Source: Actinomycetes bacterium (GTDB taxonomy: Bacteria; Actinomycetota; Thermoleophilia; Solirubrobacterales; 70-9). Taken from it: a stretch of 64,000 bases of DNA. Made by a program: the position numbers and the translations under genes. Shown here piece by piece: positions 16,941-24,467 of the stretch. The notes below the pieces were generated by a model. The model worked only from the letters and a program-made list of their open reading frames with translations. It had not been told where the DNA came from and made no database searches. How positions within the stretch are numbered: position 1 is the stretch's first letter; each line of letters starts with the position of its first letter. The stretch is taken from the NCBI GenBank assembly GCA_016861045.1, contig BOKP01000002.1, forward strand, positions 248,001 through 312,000, in the 5' to 3' direction.

Positions 16941-17209
16941 GGATCGGCGGCAACGACGCCCGTGGTTCCGCGGCCAGACCCGCGGGATCCGCGGCAACGC
17001 CCAGAGGTCGGCGGCGAGACGCCGCAGGGCCCGCGGCGCCACCCGCGAGGTCGGCGGCAGCGCGGTTCGAGGTCGGTGGTGAGGCGCCGGAGCTCGCGGC
17101 AACGCCGCTGATGTCGACGGCACGAAGCCGGCGGCAACGACCGCGCGGTCGGCGGCGAGACCCGTGAGGTCGGCGGCGAGACGCCGCGGGGTTCGCGGCA
17201 ACGGGGTGA
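16941..17209. repeat. Degenerate tandem array of a 21-base repeat, about 12 units
   Basis: Successive units begin at about 16941, 16964, 16985, 17006, 17027, 17049, 17071, 17092, 17113, 17147, 17168 and 17190. The best-kept units (17006, 17147, 17168) read GGTCGGCGGCGAGACSCG; others vary but keep GGNTCGCGGCAACG-like spacing. Most steps are 21 or 22 bases; the step of 34 at 17113 looks like two units with a partial deletion. Each good unit contains a small GGCG...CGCC dyad. It lies after the sulfatase stop. No open frame across it has the codon use of a gene. Confidence 0.75.
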
Positions 17210-17219
17210 CCGTGACAAC

Positions 17220-17318
17220 AACGTGGATTTCGAGGCCGCGGAGCGAGCGAGTGTCACGAAGGGGGTCGATACCGCCCCGAACGTGGATCTCGGCAATCGT
17301 TCGCGATCGAGTGCCACG
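17220..17318. repeat. Imperfect 39-base direct repeat, period 60
   Basis: Copy 1 at 17220-17258 and copy 2 at 17280-17318 share AACGTGGAT-Y-TCG at one end and GAGTG-Y-CACG at the other, with a diverged middle. They follow the 21-base array directly, in the same non-coding gap. Confidence 0.55.
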
Positions 17319-17368
17319 TAACCGTCGGGTCGGTCGGGGCCCCGATCCGCGTCGTCATCTCGGGGGCG

Positions 17369-17476
17369 GGCGGGGCGGCGCGATCCCGCCGGAGCCCGGC
17401 GGCCGGCGCGATCGGTTCGGGCAGGCGGGGCGGGGAGATCCCGCCGGAGCCCGGCGGCCGGCGCGATCGGTTCGGG
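17369..17476. repeat. Near-perfect 53-base tandem duplication
   Basis: 17369-17421 and 17424-17476 match over 53 bases with two differences near the left end. The last 40 bases (17382-17421 and 17437-17476, starting GATCCCGCCGGAGCC and ending GATCGGTTCGGG) are identical. The period is 55. The close identity means this duplication is more recent than the 21-base array. Confidence 0.85.
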
Positions 17477-17537
17477 GCCGGGCGGGCGGCGGGAGACTCG
17501 GGCCGGCCGCGGCCGCTCGGAAGGAGACTCGATCCGC

Positions 17538-17598
17538 GGCCGCGCCGAGCGGCTGCTCGCCGGGGGCTCGGCGGCCGCGCGGAGCGGCTGCTCGGCGG
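17538..17598. repeat. 26-base direct repeat, period 35
   Basis: 17538-17563 and 17573-17598 both read GGCCGCGCSGAGCGGCTGCT then CGSCGG, differing at two positions only. The second copy ends three bases before the stop of the CocE-type gene. Together with the arrays before it, nearly the whole 690-base gap is accounted for by duplications. Confidence 0.75.
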
Positions 17599-17601
17599 CG
17601 C

Positions 17602-19842
17602 TCAGCGGCCGCTGAAGCGCTCGTTGGCGAGTGGCTGGTAGGTGCGGCACGGCTGCCCGCGCAGGGCCGGGCAGGCGGGCAGAGGCGTCGGCGCGTCGAC
17701 CCTCCCGACGACCGGGAGGACCAGGCGCGACGGGCTCTCGCGGTCATGCGCGATCGCCACCCAGGGCGTTCCCGGCGGATCGGCGCTCGTCTCGCCGAAC
17801 GCCCAGGTCGGCTGGTCGCCGCCGGGCGCGGAGACGATCACCCGCAGGCGCGAGCCCTCGCGGTAGACGTGCCCCTGGTAGTAGAGCGGGATCCGCACCT
17901 TCACCCAGCGGCCCTTCGGCAGCTTCTTCGCGTCGCGCTTGCGGAAGGTCGGATGCGGGTCGCCGAGCGAGCTCGCCGCGCGGTCGACCTTGCGCGCCTC
18001 GGTCCGCATCCAGCCGCCCTGCACGAACGTCTCCTTGCCGTCGGGACGGACCTCGGTGACCGTCGCCTGCAGGTCGACGTTCCGCGCCCGCGAGCGGACC
18101 ATGACCTGCAGCTCGCCGTTGCCGAGCACCGCGGTGTCGCGCCCGAGCGGCCTGCTCACGTAGGAGAGCGCTGTCCCCTCGGGGTTCTGGGTCCAGTCGT
18201 AGCTCGGATGGTCCGTCCAGAGGTCGCCGCTGCCGGTGTCGCCGGTGAAGTTCGTCGGCGGGCGGGCGTCGGCGTCCCAGGTGAACCGGTCGGCGCCGCC
18301 GCCGGGCTTGGCGGCGAGCCTGCCGCCGGCGGCCAGATACCACGACCGCTGCTCGGTGCCGGGGACCGGGAACCGCTTGAACCAGCCCTCGAACCCGGGC
18401 ACCGGCTTGACCGGAGCGCCGCCGGCGCCGTTGTCGAACAGGACCCTGACCGGCGGCTGCGCCTCGAAGGCCGCCCTCGCCGCCGCGAGGTCGGGCTCGT
18501 GCTGGATCGGGTCGTCGGGGAGCGTCACCCCCGGGACCCCCATCACCGTCTGGTAGAGGAACGGCGCCAGCCCGCCGACCCCGCCGGCGTTCGGCTCCGG
18601 CCTCTCCCTCGCGACGTAGATCTGCAGGAAGTCGTACCAGCGGTTGAAGGTGTCCGGGTCGAGCGCGTCGGTGTGGACGCCGTTGGTGAACGTGAACCAC
18701 TTCTTCCGCGTCCCGGTCATCGCGCCGGCGAGCGTCGGGCAGTGGCCGCCGGTCTGCTCGTCGGTCCACTGGCAGGCCATGAACACGGGCACCTCGATCG
18801 CGTCCACGAACTCGACCGGCGAGAGCGGATCGGCGATCTTCGGCCGGTAGTAGCTGTTGCGGCGGATCTTCTCGATCAGGTTCGCGGCCTCGGGATGGAG
18901 CTCCTGGTTGTCGGCGCAGACCTGGTCACCGTCCTGGATCCGCTGCCAGGCCCAGGGCTGGCCCGTGGTCGGGCTCGCCGGCTCGGCGTCGTCGACCCGG
19001 TCCTGGCCCCACTCGAGCGCGAAGCCGGTGTTGAGGATTCCGCCGGGATAGAGCGTCGTCATCGTGCTGTCGATCACCGACAGCGGCGTGATCGCGGCCA
19101 GGCTCGGGGGTCGCTTCGCGGCGACGAAGAGCTGGCTGATTCCGCCGTAGGAGACGCCGATCATCCCGACCTCGCCGTTCGCCGCCCAGGGCTGGCGGGC
19201 GATCGTCTCGATCACGTCGTAGCCGTCGAGCGCCTGCAGCGGCTCGAAGAAGTCGAAGGCGCCGCCGGAGCAGCCGGTCCCGCGCATGTTGACGTCGACG
19301 ACCGCGTAGCCGAGCAGGCCGGCGATCGGCTGGATCCCGCTCTGCGGGACGCCGGGCTGCGCGTAGGCGTAGCCCGAGTACTCGATCACCGTCGGGTAGG
19401 GGCCGTTCTCGGGCGGCCCCGGCAGGTGGACGTTGATCGCGAGCTCGGTCCCGTCCCGCGTCGTCAGGTAGCCGTAGCCGTCACCGATCGCCTGGTCGTA
19501 GACATCGGTGCTCGGCGGCTTGCCGCGGTTGCTGAAGACGCGGATCGGCCGCGTCTCCACCCCGTCCGTGCTGACGGTGTAGCCGCGACCGGGATCGACC
19601 TTCCTGAAGACGACCCCGCCGAGCTCGCCGCCCCGGCGGGTGGCGACGGTGGAGCCGTCGCGGCGCAGCTTCACCTTCGCGCCCGGGGTGGCACCCGTGA
19701 CCTGGACCTGCTCGGCGCTGCCGCGCGCCTCGAGCCCGGGCGCCGCCGCCGCGGCCTCCACCCCGACCAGCAGCGCCGTCGCAGCGATCAGCGCCGACGC
19801 CGCGGCCGCGCCGATCCCCGCCCTGGTCGACCTCGTCCCCAT
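17602..19842 (-). CDS. Secreted CocE/NonD family hydrolase (X-Pro dipeptidyl-peptidase S15-like)
   Basis: Exported alpha/beta hydrolase, 746 residues. The N-terminus is a signal peptide (AAAASALIAATALLVGVEAA, cleavage near AAAAPG), followed by a small beta domain (EQVQVTGATPGAKVKLRRDG). The catalytic domain starts near residue 120 (YLTTRDGTELAINVHLP) and has VDVNMRGTGCSGG (oxyanion region) and MIGVSYGGISQLF with the Ser nucleophile in G-x-S-Y-G-G near residue 235. The C-terminal jelly-roll from about residue 540 (ALSYVSRPLGRDTAVLGNGE) is the domain found in CocE and X-Pro peptidases. Family members hydrolyse esters, beta-lactam esters or Xaa-Pro peptides; the substrate here is unknown. The promoter side carries inverted GTCAC repeats at 19855-19890. 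Confidence 0.9.
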   Translation of the reverse strand: MGTRSTRAGIGAAAASALIAATALLVGVEAAAAAPGLEARGSAEQVQVTGATPGAKVKLRRDGSTVATRRGGELGGVVFRKVDPGRGYTVSTDGVETRPIRVFSNRGKPPSTDVYDQAIGDGYGYLTTRDGTELAINVHLPGPPENGPYPTVIEYSGYAYAQPGVPQSGIQPIAGLLGYAVVDVNMRGTGCSGGAFDFFEPLQALDGYDVIETIARQPWAANGEVGMIGVSYGGISQLFVAAKRPPSLAAITPLSVIDSTMTTLYPGGILNTGFALEWGQDRVDDAEPASPTTGQPWAWQRIQDGDQVCADNQELHPEAANLIEKIRRNSYYRPKIADPLSPVEFVDAIEVPVFMACQWTDEQTGGHCPTLAGAMTGTRKKWFTFTNGVHTDALDPDTFNRWYDFLQIYVARERPEPNAGGVGGLAPFLYQTVMGVPGVTLPDDPIQHEPDLAAARAAFEAQPPVRVLFDNGAGGAPVKPVPGFEGWFKRFPVPGTEQRSWYLAAGGRLAAKPGGGADRFTWDADARPPTNFTGDTGSGDLWTDHPSYDWTQNPEGTALSYVSRPLGRDTAVLGNGELQVMVRSRARNVDLQATVTEVRPDGKETFVQGGWMRTEARKVDRAASSLGDPHPTFRKRDAKKLPKGRWVKVRIPLYYQGHVYREGSRLRVIVSAPGGDQPTWAFGETSADPPGTPWVAIAHDRESPSRLVLPVVGRVDAPTPLPACPALRGQPCRTYQPLANERFSGR

Positions 19843-19854
19843 CGCACGGGACTA

Positions 19855-19890
19855 TGTCACACCGGTTGGCGACGGGTGACGGTTGTCACC
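19855..19890. promoter_or_regulatory. Clustered GTCAC/GTGAC inverted repeats upstream of the CocE-type gene
   Basis: GGTGAC (19875-19880), GGTT, GTCACC (19885-19890) form a perfect 6-base dyad. Another GTCAC lies at 19856-19860, in inverted relation to the central GTGAC. The group is 13-48 bases upstream of the minus-strand start at 19842, a position suiting a regulator site. It could instead be a hairpin after the Nod19-like gene. Confidence 0.35.
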
Positions 19891-19905
19891 GCACGCGCGA
19901 GCAAG

Positions 19906-19953
19906 AACCGCGCGCGAAGGGGCCGCGGCAACCGCGCGCGAAGGGCCCGCGGC
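19906..19953. repeat. 24-base tandem duplication
   Basis: 19906-19929 and 19930-19953 (AACCGCGCGCGAAGGG...) are adjacent copies with one difference. The pair sits just after the stop side of the Nod19-like gene (stop at 19961 on the minus strand), in the 118-base gap before the CocE-type gene. Confidence 0.75.
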
Positions 19954-19960
19954 GCGGGCG

Positions 19961-21691
19961 CTACTTGCGGACCCGGATCGAACCGCGCATCAGCGGGTGG
20001 ATCCGGCAGAAATACGTGTAGGTGGTGGTGTTCTTGGCCCGCCTGCTCTTGCGGTAGGGGAGCGGCGGCGTCGTGTAGACGTTCGAGCCGGTCGTCACCC
20101 CGGAGCTCAGAAACCGGCCGTAGCCGAGCTGGCCGGAGTCGAACTTGACCGGGCCGTTGGCGAGCGGATAGCCGATCCCCGAGTCCCTGTTGCAGGGCAG
20201 GCGGCAGGAGGTGATCGTGTGCCAGGCCTGCTCCTCGTTGGTCTGGCCGGGGAGCGCGTCGTAGTTGGTGAAGGTCACCGTCTCGCCGGAGTCGATGACC
20301 GGCGGCCGCATCAGGCTCGTCGGGAAGTCGCGCACCGCGGTGAAGCCGCCCTGCCCGTAGAGGAAGCTGCGGATGTCGATCCCCGACGGCGGCACCGTGC
20401 CCTTGCCCTTGAGCTTGCGCGGGTTCGGCAGGCCGAGATCCTTGCCCGCGTGCTTGTCGATGTTCTCCTCGAGGCGCCGGTGGGTGAGGGTGCCGCCCGC
20501 CTCGTACATCGCCCGCACCTCGGCCGCGTCGGTGAACGGGTCCCGGGCCGCGGGGTCGGGGTGGCCGACGGCGTAGCCGACGGGCAGGATCCCCATCGAC
20601 TCGTACCACGACGCCTTCTTGACGTCGTAGGTGACGTTGATGAACACCGTGTCGCCCTGCTCGAGGCTGATCCGCCACTCGCGCGGGGTCGCCCGCATCG
20701 CGACGTCCCAGCTCACGGCGCCGGCCGGCTCGTAGTACTTCGCGGTCGACTTGAAGAGGTCCTTGACCTCGGACGGGTCGTCGCCGTCGACGGTGCCGGC
20801 GTCGGGGCCGTCGCGGGCGACCATCATCTTCACGTTCTTCCCGCCGGGATGGAGGTGTCCGGCGCCGAAGACGAGCGTTGCGCCCTGCGGGTTCTGCACC
20901 GTCCACATCCGCGCGTTGCTGATGTTCTCGCGCTCCTCGTAGCCGGGCTCGGACGGATCGGTGGGGACCTCGTCGGGGAACACGTACTTGCCGTCGCCGT
21001 CGCGGTCGAAGCCCTTCTCGGCGTCGAAGACGGGGTAGGCCTGCGGCGCCCCGGCGACGTCCATCCAGCGGATGTTCGTGTCGATGATGTCGGTGCGTGC
21101 CGGCGTCGTCTCCGGGACCCAGTCGATCTCCCAGGTCAGGTAGACCTGGCGGTTGTCGGACTGGTTCAGGTTGTGGAGCATCTGGTTGACGCCCCAGTCG
21201 TCGGTGGCCATCACCCTGCCGCCGTAGCCCTGCGGCAGCATCATCTCGGTCTTCTCCTCGCCCGAGGCGTAGGTCGGCCCGGCGTCGGTGAGCCAGACGA
21301 CGTGGTGGAGGTGGAGGTCCCAGACCGACGGGGTCACGAGCTTGCCGCTCGGCTTGATCTCGAGCATGCTCGGCTTGAAGCGGGTGATGAAGCCCTCGTC
21401 GGTGGAGCCGGCCGCGAAGACGTCGGTGCTGCCGGGACCCTCCACGACCTCGGCGTGCGGACAGACCTTGGTCACCCGGTAGTCGTTGATGTTCTGGCCC
21501 GGATGGATGTCGATCGCGTCCGAGCGGCAGCTGTAGGTCGTCATCCCCGGGTAGCTCGCCGGGTGCAGGATCGGCTCGCCGGCGCTGGCCGGAGCGGCGC
21601 CGACCAGCGCCGCCAGGAAGCCGGCAGCGAGGATCGCCAGCCCTCCTCGAACGAGACTCTCCCGCGTCATCCGGGCGGGATTGTTGCGCAT
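19961..21691 (-). CDS. Secreted Nod19-like protein with C-terminal cupredoxin domain
   Basis: Exported protein of 576 residues; the ATG at 21691 or the one at 21670 may be used. A signal peptide (GGLAILAAGFLAALVGAAPA, then ASAGEP) leads into a domain I recognise as stress up-regulated Nod19 (SURNod19). It has WDLHLHHVVWLTDAG near residue 125, NDQxx-type strands with RQVYLTWEIDWVPET, and FGAGHLHPGGKNVKMMV. The paired His motifs resemble the copper-binding cores of PHM-type monooxygenases. The last about 110 residues form a cupredoxin: VTFTNYDALPGQ, AWHTITSC, and the copper loop YFCRIHPLMRGSIRV, giving His, Cys, His and Met ligands of a type 1 site. The function is unknown; a copper-dependent redox role at the cell surface is plausible. 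Confidence 0.78.
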   Translation of the reverse strand: MRNNPARMTRESLVRGGLAILAAGFLAALVGAAPASAGEPILHPASYPGMTTYSCRSDAIDIHPGQNINDYRVTKVCPHAEVVEGPGSTDVFAAGSTDEGFITRFKPSMLEIKPSGKLVTPSVWDLHLHHVVWLTDAGPTYASGEEKTEMMLPQGYGGRVMATDDWGVNQMLHNLNQSDNRQVYLTWEIDWVPETTPARTDIIDTNIRWMDVAGAPQAYPVFDAEKGFDRDGDGKYVFPDEVPTDPSEPGYEERENISNARMWTVQNPQGATLVFGAGHLHPGGKNVKMMVARDGPDAGTVDGDDPSEVKDLFKSTAKYYEPAGAVSWDVAMRATPREWRISLEQGDTVFINVTYDVKKASWYESMGILPVGYAVGHPDPAARDPFTDAAEVRAMYEAGGTLTHRRLEENIDKHAGKDLGLPNPRKLKGKGTVPPSGIDIRSFLYGQGGFTAVRDFPTSLMRPPVIDSGETVTFTNYDALPGQTNEEQAWHTITSCRLPCNRDSGIGYPLANGPVKFDSGQLGYGRFLSSGVTTGSNVYTTPPLPYRKSRRAKNTTTYTYFCRIHPLMRGSIRVRK

Positions 21692-21810
21692 CCGTCAACG
21701 GAATGCGCCGATGCCCGGCGGCGGCCGCCCGCCCCCGCGTCGCCTCCGGACGGGCCCGCGGTCGCGGCGGGCCGCCGCCGCGCCGGGCCGAAGGCCCGCC
21801 GGCCACGCGG

Positions 21811-23442
21811 TCAGATCTCCTCCGGAACCATCTGGATCGCCCCGCTCGGGCACTCGGCGACGCAGATCCCGCAGCCCTTGCAGTAGTCGTAGTCGATCTC
21901 GTAGCGCTCGCCCGGCCGGCCGAGCTTGACCACGGCGTTGTCGGGACAGACGCCGTAGCAGTTGTCGCAGGAGAAGCAGTTGCCGCACGACAGGCAGCGG
22001 CGCGCCTCGAACAGCGCCGTCGAGGCGTCGTGGCCCTGCACGACCTCCTCGAAGTTGCTCTGGCGGCGGACGGCGTCGAGGCGCGGCCGGCGCGTGCGCG
22101 GCGCGTCGGCGTAGTACCACGTGTTGAGGGTCTCGAAGCCGGCGAGCTCGCGCTCGGGCGTCGCCGGCGCAGCGGCGCCGCGCAGCCAGGCGTCGACGTT
22201 GTCGGCGGCGCGGCGTCCGTGCCCGATCGCGACCGTGACCGAGCGCTCGGCCGGGACCATGTCGCCGCCCGCGAAGATCCCGGCGTGGCCGGTCATCATG
22301 TTCGGCCCGACGCCGACGACGCCGTCGTCGACCTCGATCCCGGCGACCCCCTCGACCAGCGAGAGGTCGCACTCCTGCCCGAGCGCGAGCACCAGGGCGT
22401 CGGCCTCGAGCTCCTCGAGCTCGCCGGTCGGCTGCGGGAAGCCCGTCTCGTCGAGCTCCATCCGCTCGAGCACGAGCCTGCCCTCGTCGGCCCGCCTGAC
22501 CGTCGACAGCCAGCGCATCATCACGCCCTCCTCCTCGGCCTCCTCGAGCTCGACGTCGTGGGCGGGCATCTGCTCGCGGGTACGCCGGTAGACGACGACC
22601 GCGTCGGCGGCGCCGAGCCGCTTCGCCGTCCGCGCCGCGTCCATCGCCGTGTCGCCGCCGCCATAGACGGCGACGCGGCGCCCGAGCAGCGGCTCGTCGC
22701 CGGCCTCGAGGCCGCGCAGCATCGAGACCGCGTCGATCACGTGGGCGGCGGTGCCGGCGGGAACGTAGGCGCGCTTGCCGATCTGGGCGCCGACGGCGAG
22801 GAACGCGGCGTCGAAGCCCTCCCCCATCGCCGCCTCGACGTCGGTGACCTTGCGGTCGAGCTCGAGCTCGACCCCGAGGTCGAGGATTCGCGCGACCTCG
22901 GCCTCGAGGACCTCGCGCGGCAGCCGGTAGCGCGGGATCCCGAACCGCATCATCCCGCCGCTCATCGGCCCTGCCTCGCGGATCGTCACGGCGTGCCCGT
23001 GGCGACGCAGGAAGTAGGCCGCCGCCAGCCCCGACGGGCCCGCGCCGACGACGAGGACCCGCTTGCCGGTGTCCGCGGCCGCGGCCGGCAGCTCCCAGCC
23101 ATGCTCGATCGCGACGTCGCCGAGGAACCGCTCGACCGAGTTGATCCCGACCGCCTGATCGAGCTCGCCGCGGTTGCAGGCGGTCTCGCAGGGGTGGTAG
23201 CAGACCCTCCCCATCACCGCCGGGAACGGGTTGTCGGCGACGATCCGCCGCCAGGCGCGCTCGTAGCCCGCCCCGCCCTCCTCCGCTTCGTAGAGCCACC
23301 GCTGGACGTCCTCGCGGGCGGGACAGGCGTCGTTGCAGGGCGGCATCCGGTCGATGTAGACGGCGCGCTCGGTCCGCCAGGTGCCGGTCTTGTTGGCGAG
23401 GCTCGATCCGACCTCGAGCGTGATCGCGAACGGCCTCTCCAT
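21811..23442 (-). CDS. GltD-like NAD(P)/FAD oxidoreductase fused to a two-cluster ferredoxin (PorD-like)
   Basis: Cytoplasmic flavoprotein, 543 residues. The N-terminal region has the Cys set of glutamate synthase small subunits (MPPCNDACPAREDVQRWL, CYHPCETACNR). Next comes the FAD site VLVVGAGPSGLAAAYFLRRH (near residue 130) and the NAD(P) site VAVYGGGDTAMDAARTAKRL (near 265), closed by GIFAGGDMV. The last about 80 residues are a ferredoxin of the pyruvate oxidoreductase delta type, with CLSCGNCFSCDNCYGVCP and CKGCGICVAECP, enough for two 4Fe-4S clusters. It is the last gene of the por cluster and overlaps the beta-subunit gene by one base. I infer it moves electrons between the 2-oxoacid oxidoreductase and NAD(P)H in place of a separate delta subunit. 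Confidence 0.88.
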   Translation of the reverse strand: MERPFAITLEVGSSLANKTGTWRTERAVYIDRMPPCNDACPAREDVQRWLYEAEEGGAGYERAWRRIVADNPFPAVMGRVCYHPCETACNRGELDQAVGINSVERFLGDVAIEHGWELPAAAADTGKRVLVVGAGPSGLAAAYFLRRHGHAVTIREAGPMSGGMMRFGIPRYRLPREVLEAEVARILDLGVELELDRKVTDVEAAMGEGFDAAFLAVGAQIGKRAYVPAGTAAHVIDAVSMLRGLEAGDEPLLGRRVAVYGGGDTAMDAARTAKRLGAADAVVVYRRTREQMPAHDVELEEAEEEGVMMRWLSTVRRADEGRLVLERMELDETGFPQPTGELEELEADALVLALGQECDLSLVEGVAGIEVDDGVVGVGPNMMTGHAGIFAGGDMVPAERSVTVAIGHGRRAADNVDAWLRGAAAPATPERELAGFETLNTWYYADAPRTRRPRLDAVRRQSNFEEVVQGHDASTALFEARRCLSCGNCFSCDNCYGVCPDNAVVKLGRPGERYEIDYDYCKGCGICVAECPSGAIQMVPEEI

Positions 23443-24452
23443 CAGACGTCCCCCGACCCCTCCCCGTCGATCAGCCCGAACCGGGCGATGTTGCGGTCGG
23501 CGCCGGCCTGGATCCGGTCGATCACCTCGCGGTTCTCCTCCGGCCTGAACAGGTGGGCGAAGCGCCGCTGCGGCCTCAGGTATTCGACGACGGGCGTCCG
23601 CCGCCGGATCTTCGAGACCGCCGTGACCTCGCCGCCCTCGGCGGCGAAGACCGGGAACAGGCCCGTCTCCTTGGCGAGCCGGGCGAGCTTGATCGTGTCC
23701 TCCGAGGCCGACCCCCAGCCGAGCGGGCAGGGGACGAAAGCGTGGATGTAGCGGGCGCCGCGCAGCTCCATCGCCCGCTCGACCTTCGCCTCGAGGTCAC
23801 GGAGCTCGGCGACGGTGGCGGTCGCCACGTAGGGGATCTCGTGGGCCATCGCGATCAGCGGCACGCTCTTTCCCTGTCCGAAGGCGTTGCCGGGCTCGGA
23901 CCCGACCGGCTTGGTGTTGGCGGTCCGGGCCGCCGGCGGCGTCGCGCCCGAGCGCTGGACGCCGGTGTTCATGTAGCCCTCGTTGTCGTAGCAGATGAAG
24001 AGCACGTCGTCGTTGCGCTCGAACATCCCCGACAGGCACGCCAGCCCGATGTCGACGGTGCCGCCGTCGCCGGCTTGGCCGACGACGCGCACCTCCTCGC
24101 GCCCCTTCGCCTTCATCGCCGCCGCCATCCCGGCCGCGACGGCCGGCGCGTTGCCGAACAGGGAGTGGATCCAGGGGAGCTGCCAGGACGACTCAGGAAA
24201 CGGCGTCGAGAACACCTCGAGGCAGCCGGTCGCGTTCGCCGCGATCACGCTGCCGCCGGTGGCCCGCATCGCCGCGTCGAGCGCGTAGCGTGCGCCGAGG
24301 GCCTCGCCGCAGCCGCGGCACGCGCGGTGGCCCGAGGTCAGCGTGTTCGAGCGCTCCATCCGCGCCTGCACCGACCGCTGATCCGGATCGAGGAGGCGGT
24401 TGCCGATCACGAAGGTGCCGACCTGGTAGTGCTTGACCGGCTGCTCGGCCAT
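23442..24452 (-). CDS. porB: Pyruvate (2-oxoacid):ferredoxin oxidoreductase, beta subunit
   Basis: TPP-binding subunit of 336 residues. The cluster/TPP region appears as GHRACRGCGEALGARYALDA near residue 43 and ANATGCLEVFSTPFP; the diphosphate motif is VVGQAGDGGTVDIGLACL, followed by CYDNEGYMNTGVQRSG, the standard YDN-x-x-Y-M-N-T-G-x-Q signature of pyruvate and 2-ketoisovalerate oxidoreductases. The chain also has HAFVPCPLGWGSA and VEYLRPQRRFAHL near the C-terminus, as in PorB. It starts with the ATG at 24452, 15 bases after the alpha-subunit gene, and shares one base with the flavoprotein gene that follows. The oxygen sensitivity usual for this family is notable given the otherwise aerobic look of the window. 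Confidence 0.92.
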   Translation of the reverse strand: MAEQPVKHYQVGTFVIGNRLLDPDQRSVQARMERSNTLTSGHRACRGCGEALGARYALDAAMRATGGSVIAANATGCLEVFSTPFPESSWQLPWIHSLFGNAPAVAAGMAAAMKAKGREEVRVVGQAGDGGTVDIGLACLSGMFERNDDVLFICYDNEGYMNTGVQRSGATPPAARTANTKPVGSEPGNAFGQGKSVPLIAMAHEIPYVATATVAELRDLEAKVERAMELRGARYIHAFVPCPLGWGSASEDTIKLARLAKETGLFPVFAAEGGEVTAVSKIRRRTPVVEYLRPQRRFAHLFRPEENREVIDRIQAGADRNIARFGLIDGEGSGDV

Positions 24453-24467
24453 CCCGGATCGCGCTCC

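Noticed and set aside
16941-17209. The 21-base array as a CRISPR
   Set aside because: Units are directly adjacent with no unique spacers, the repeats are degenerate, and no cas genes are present.
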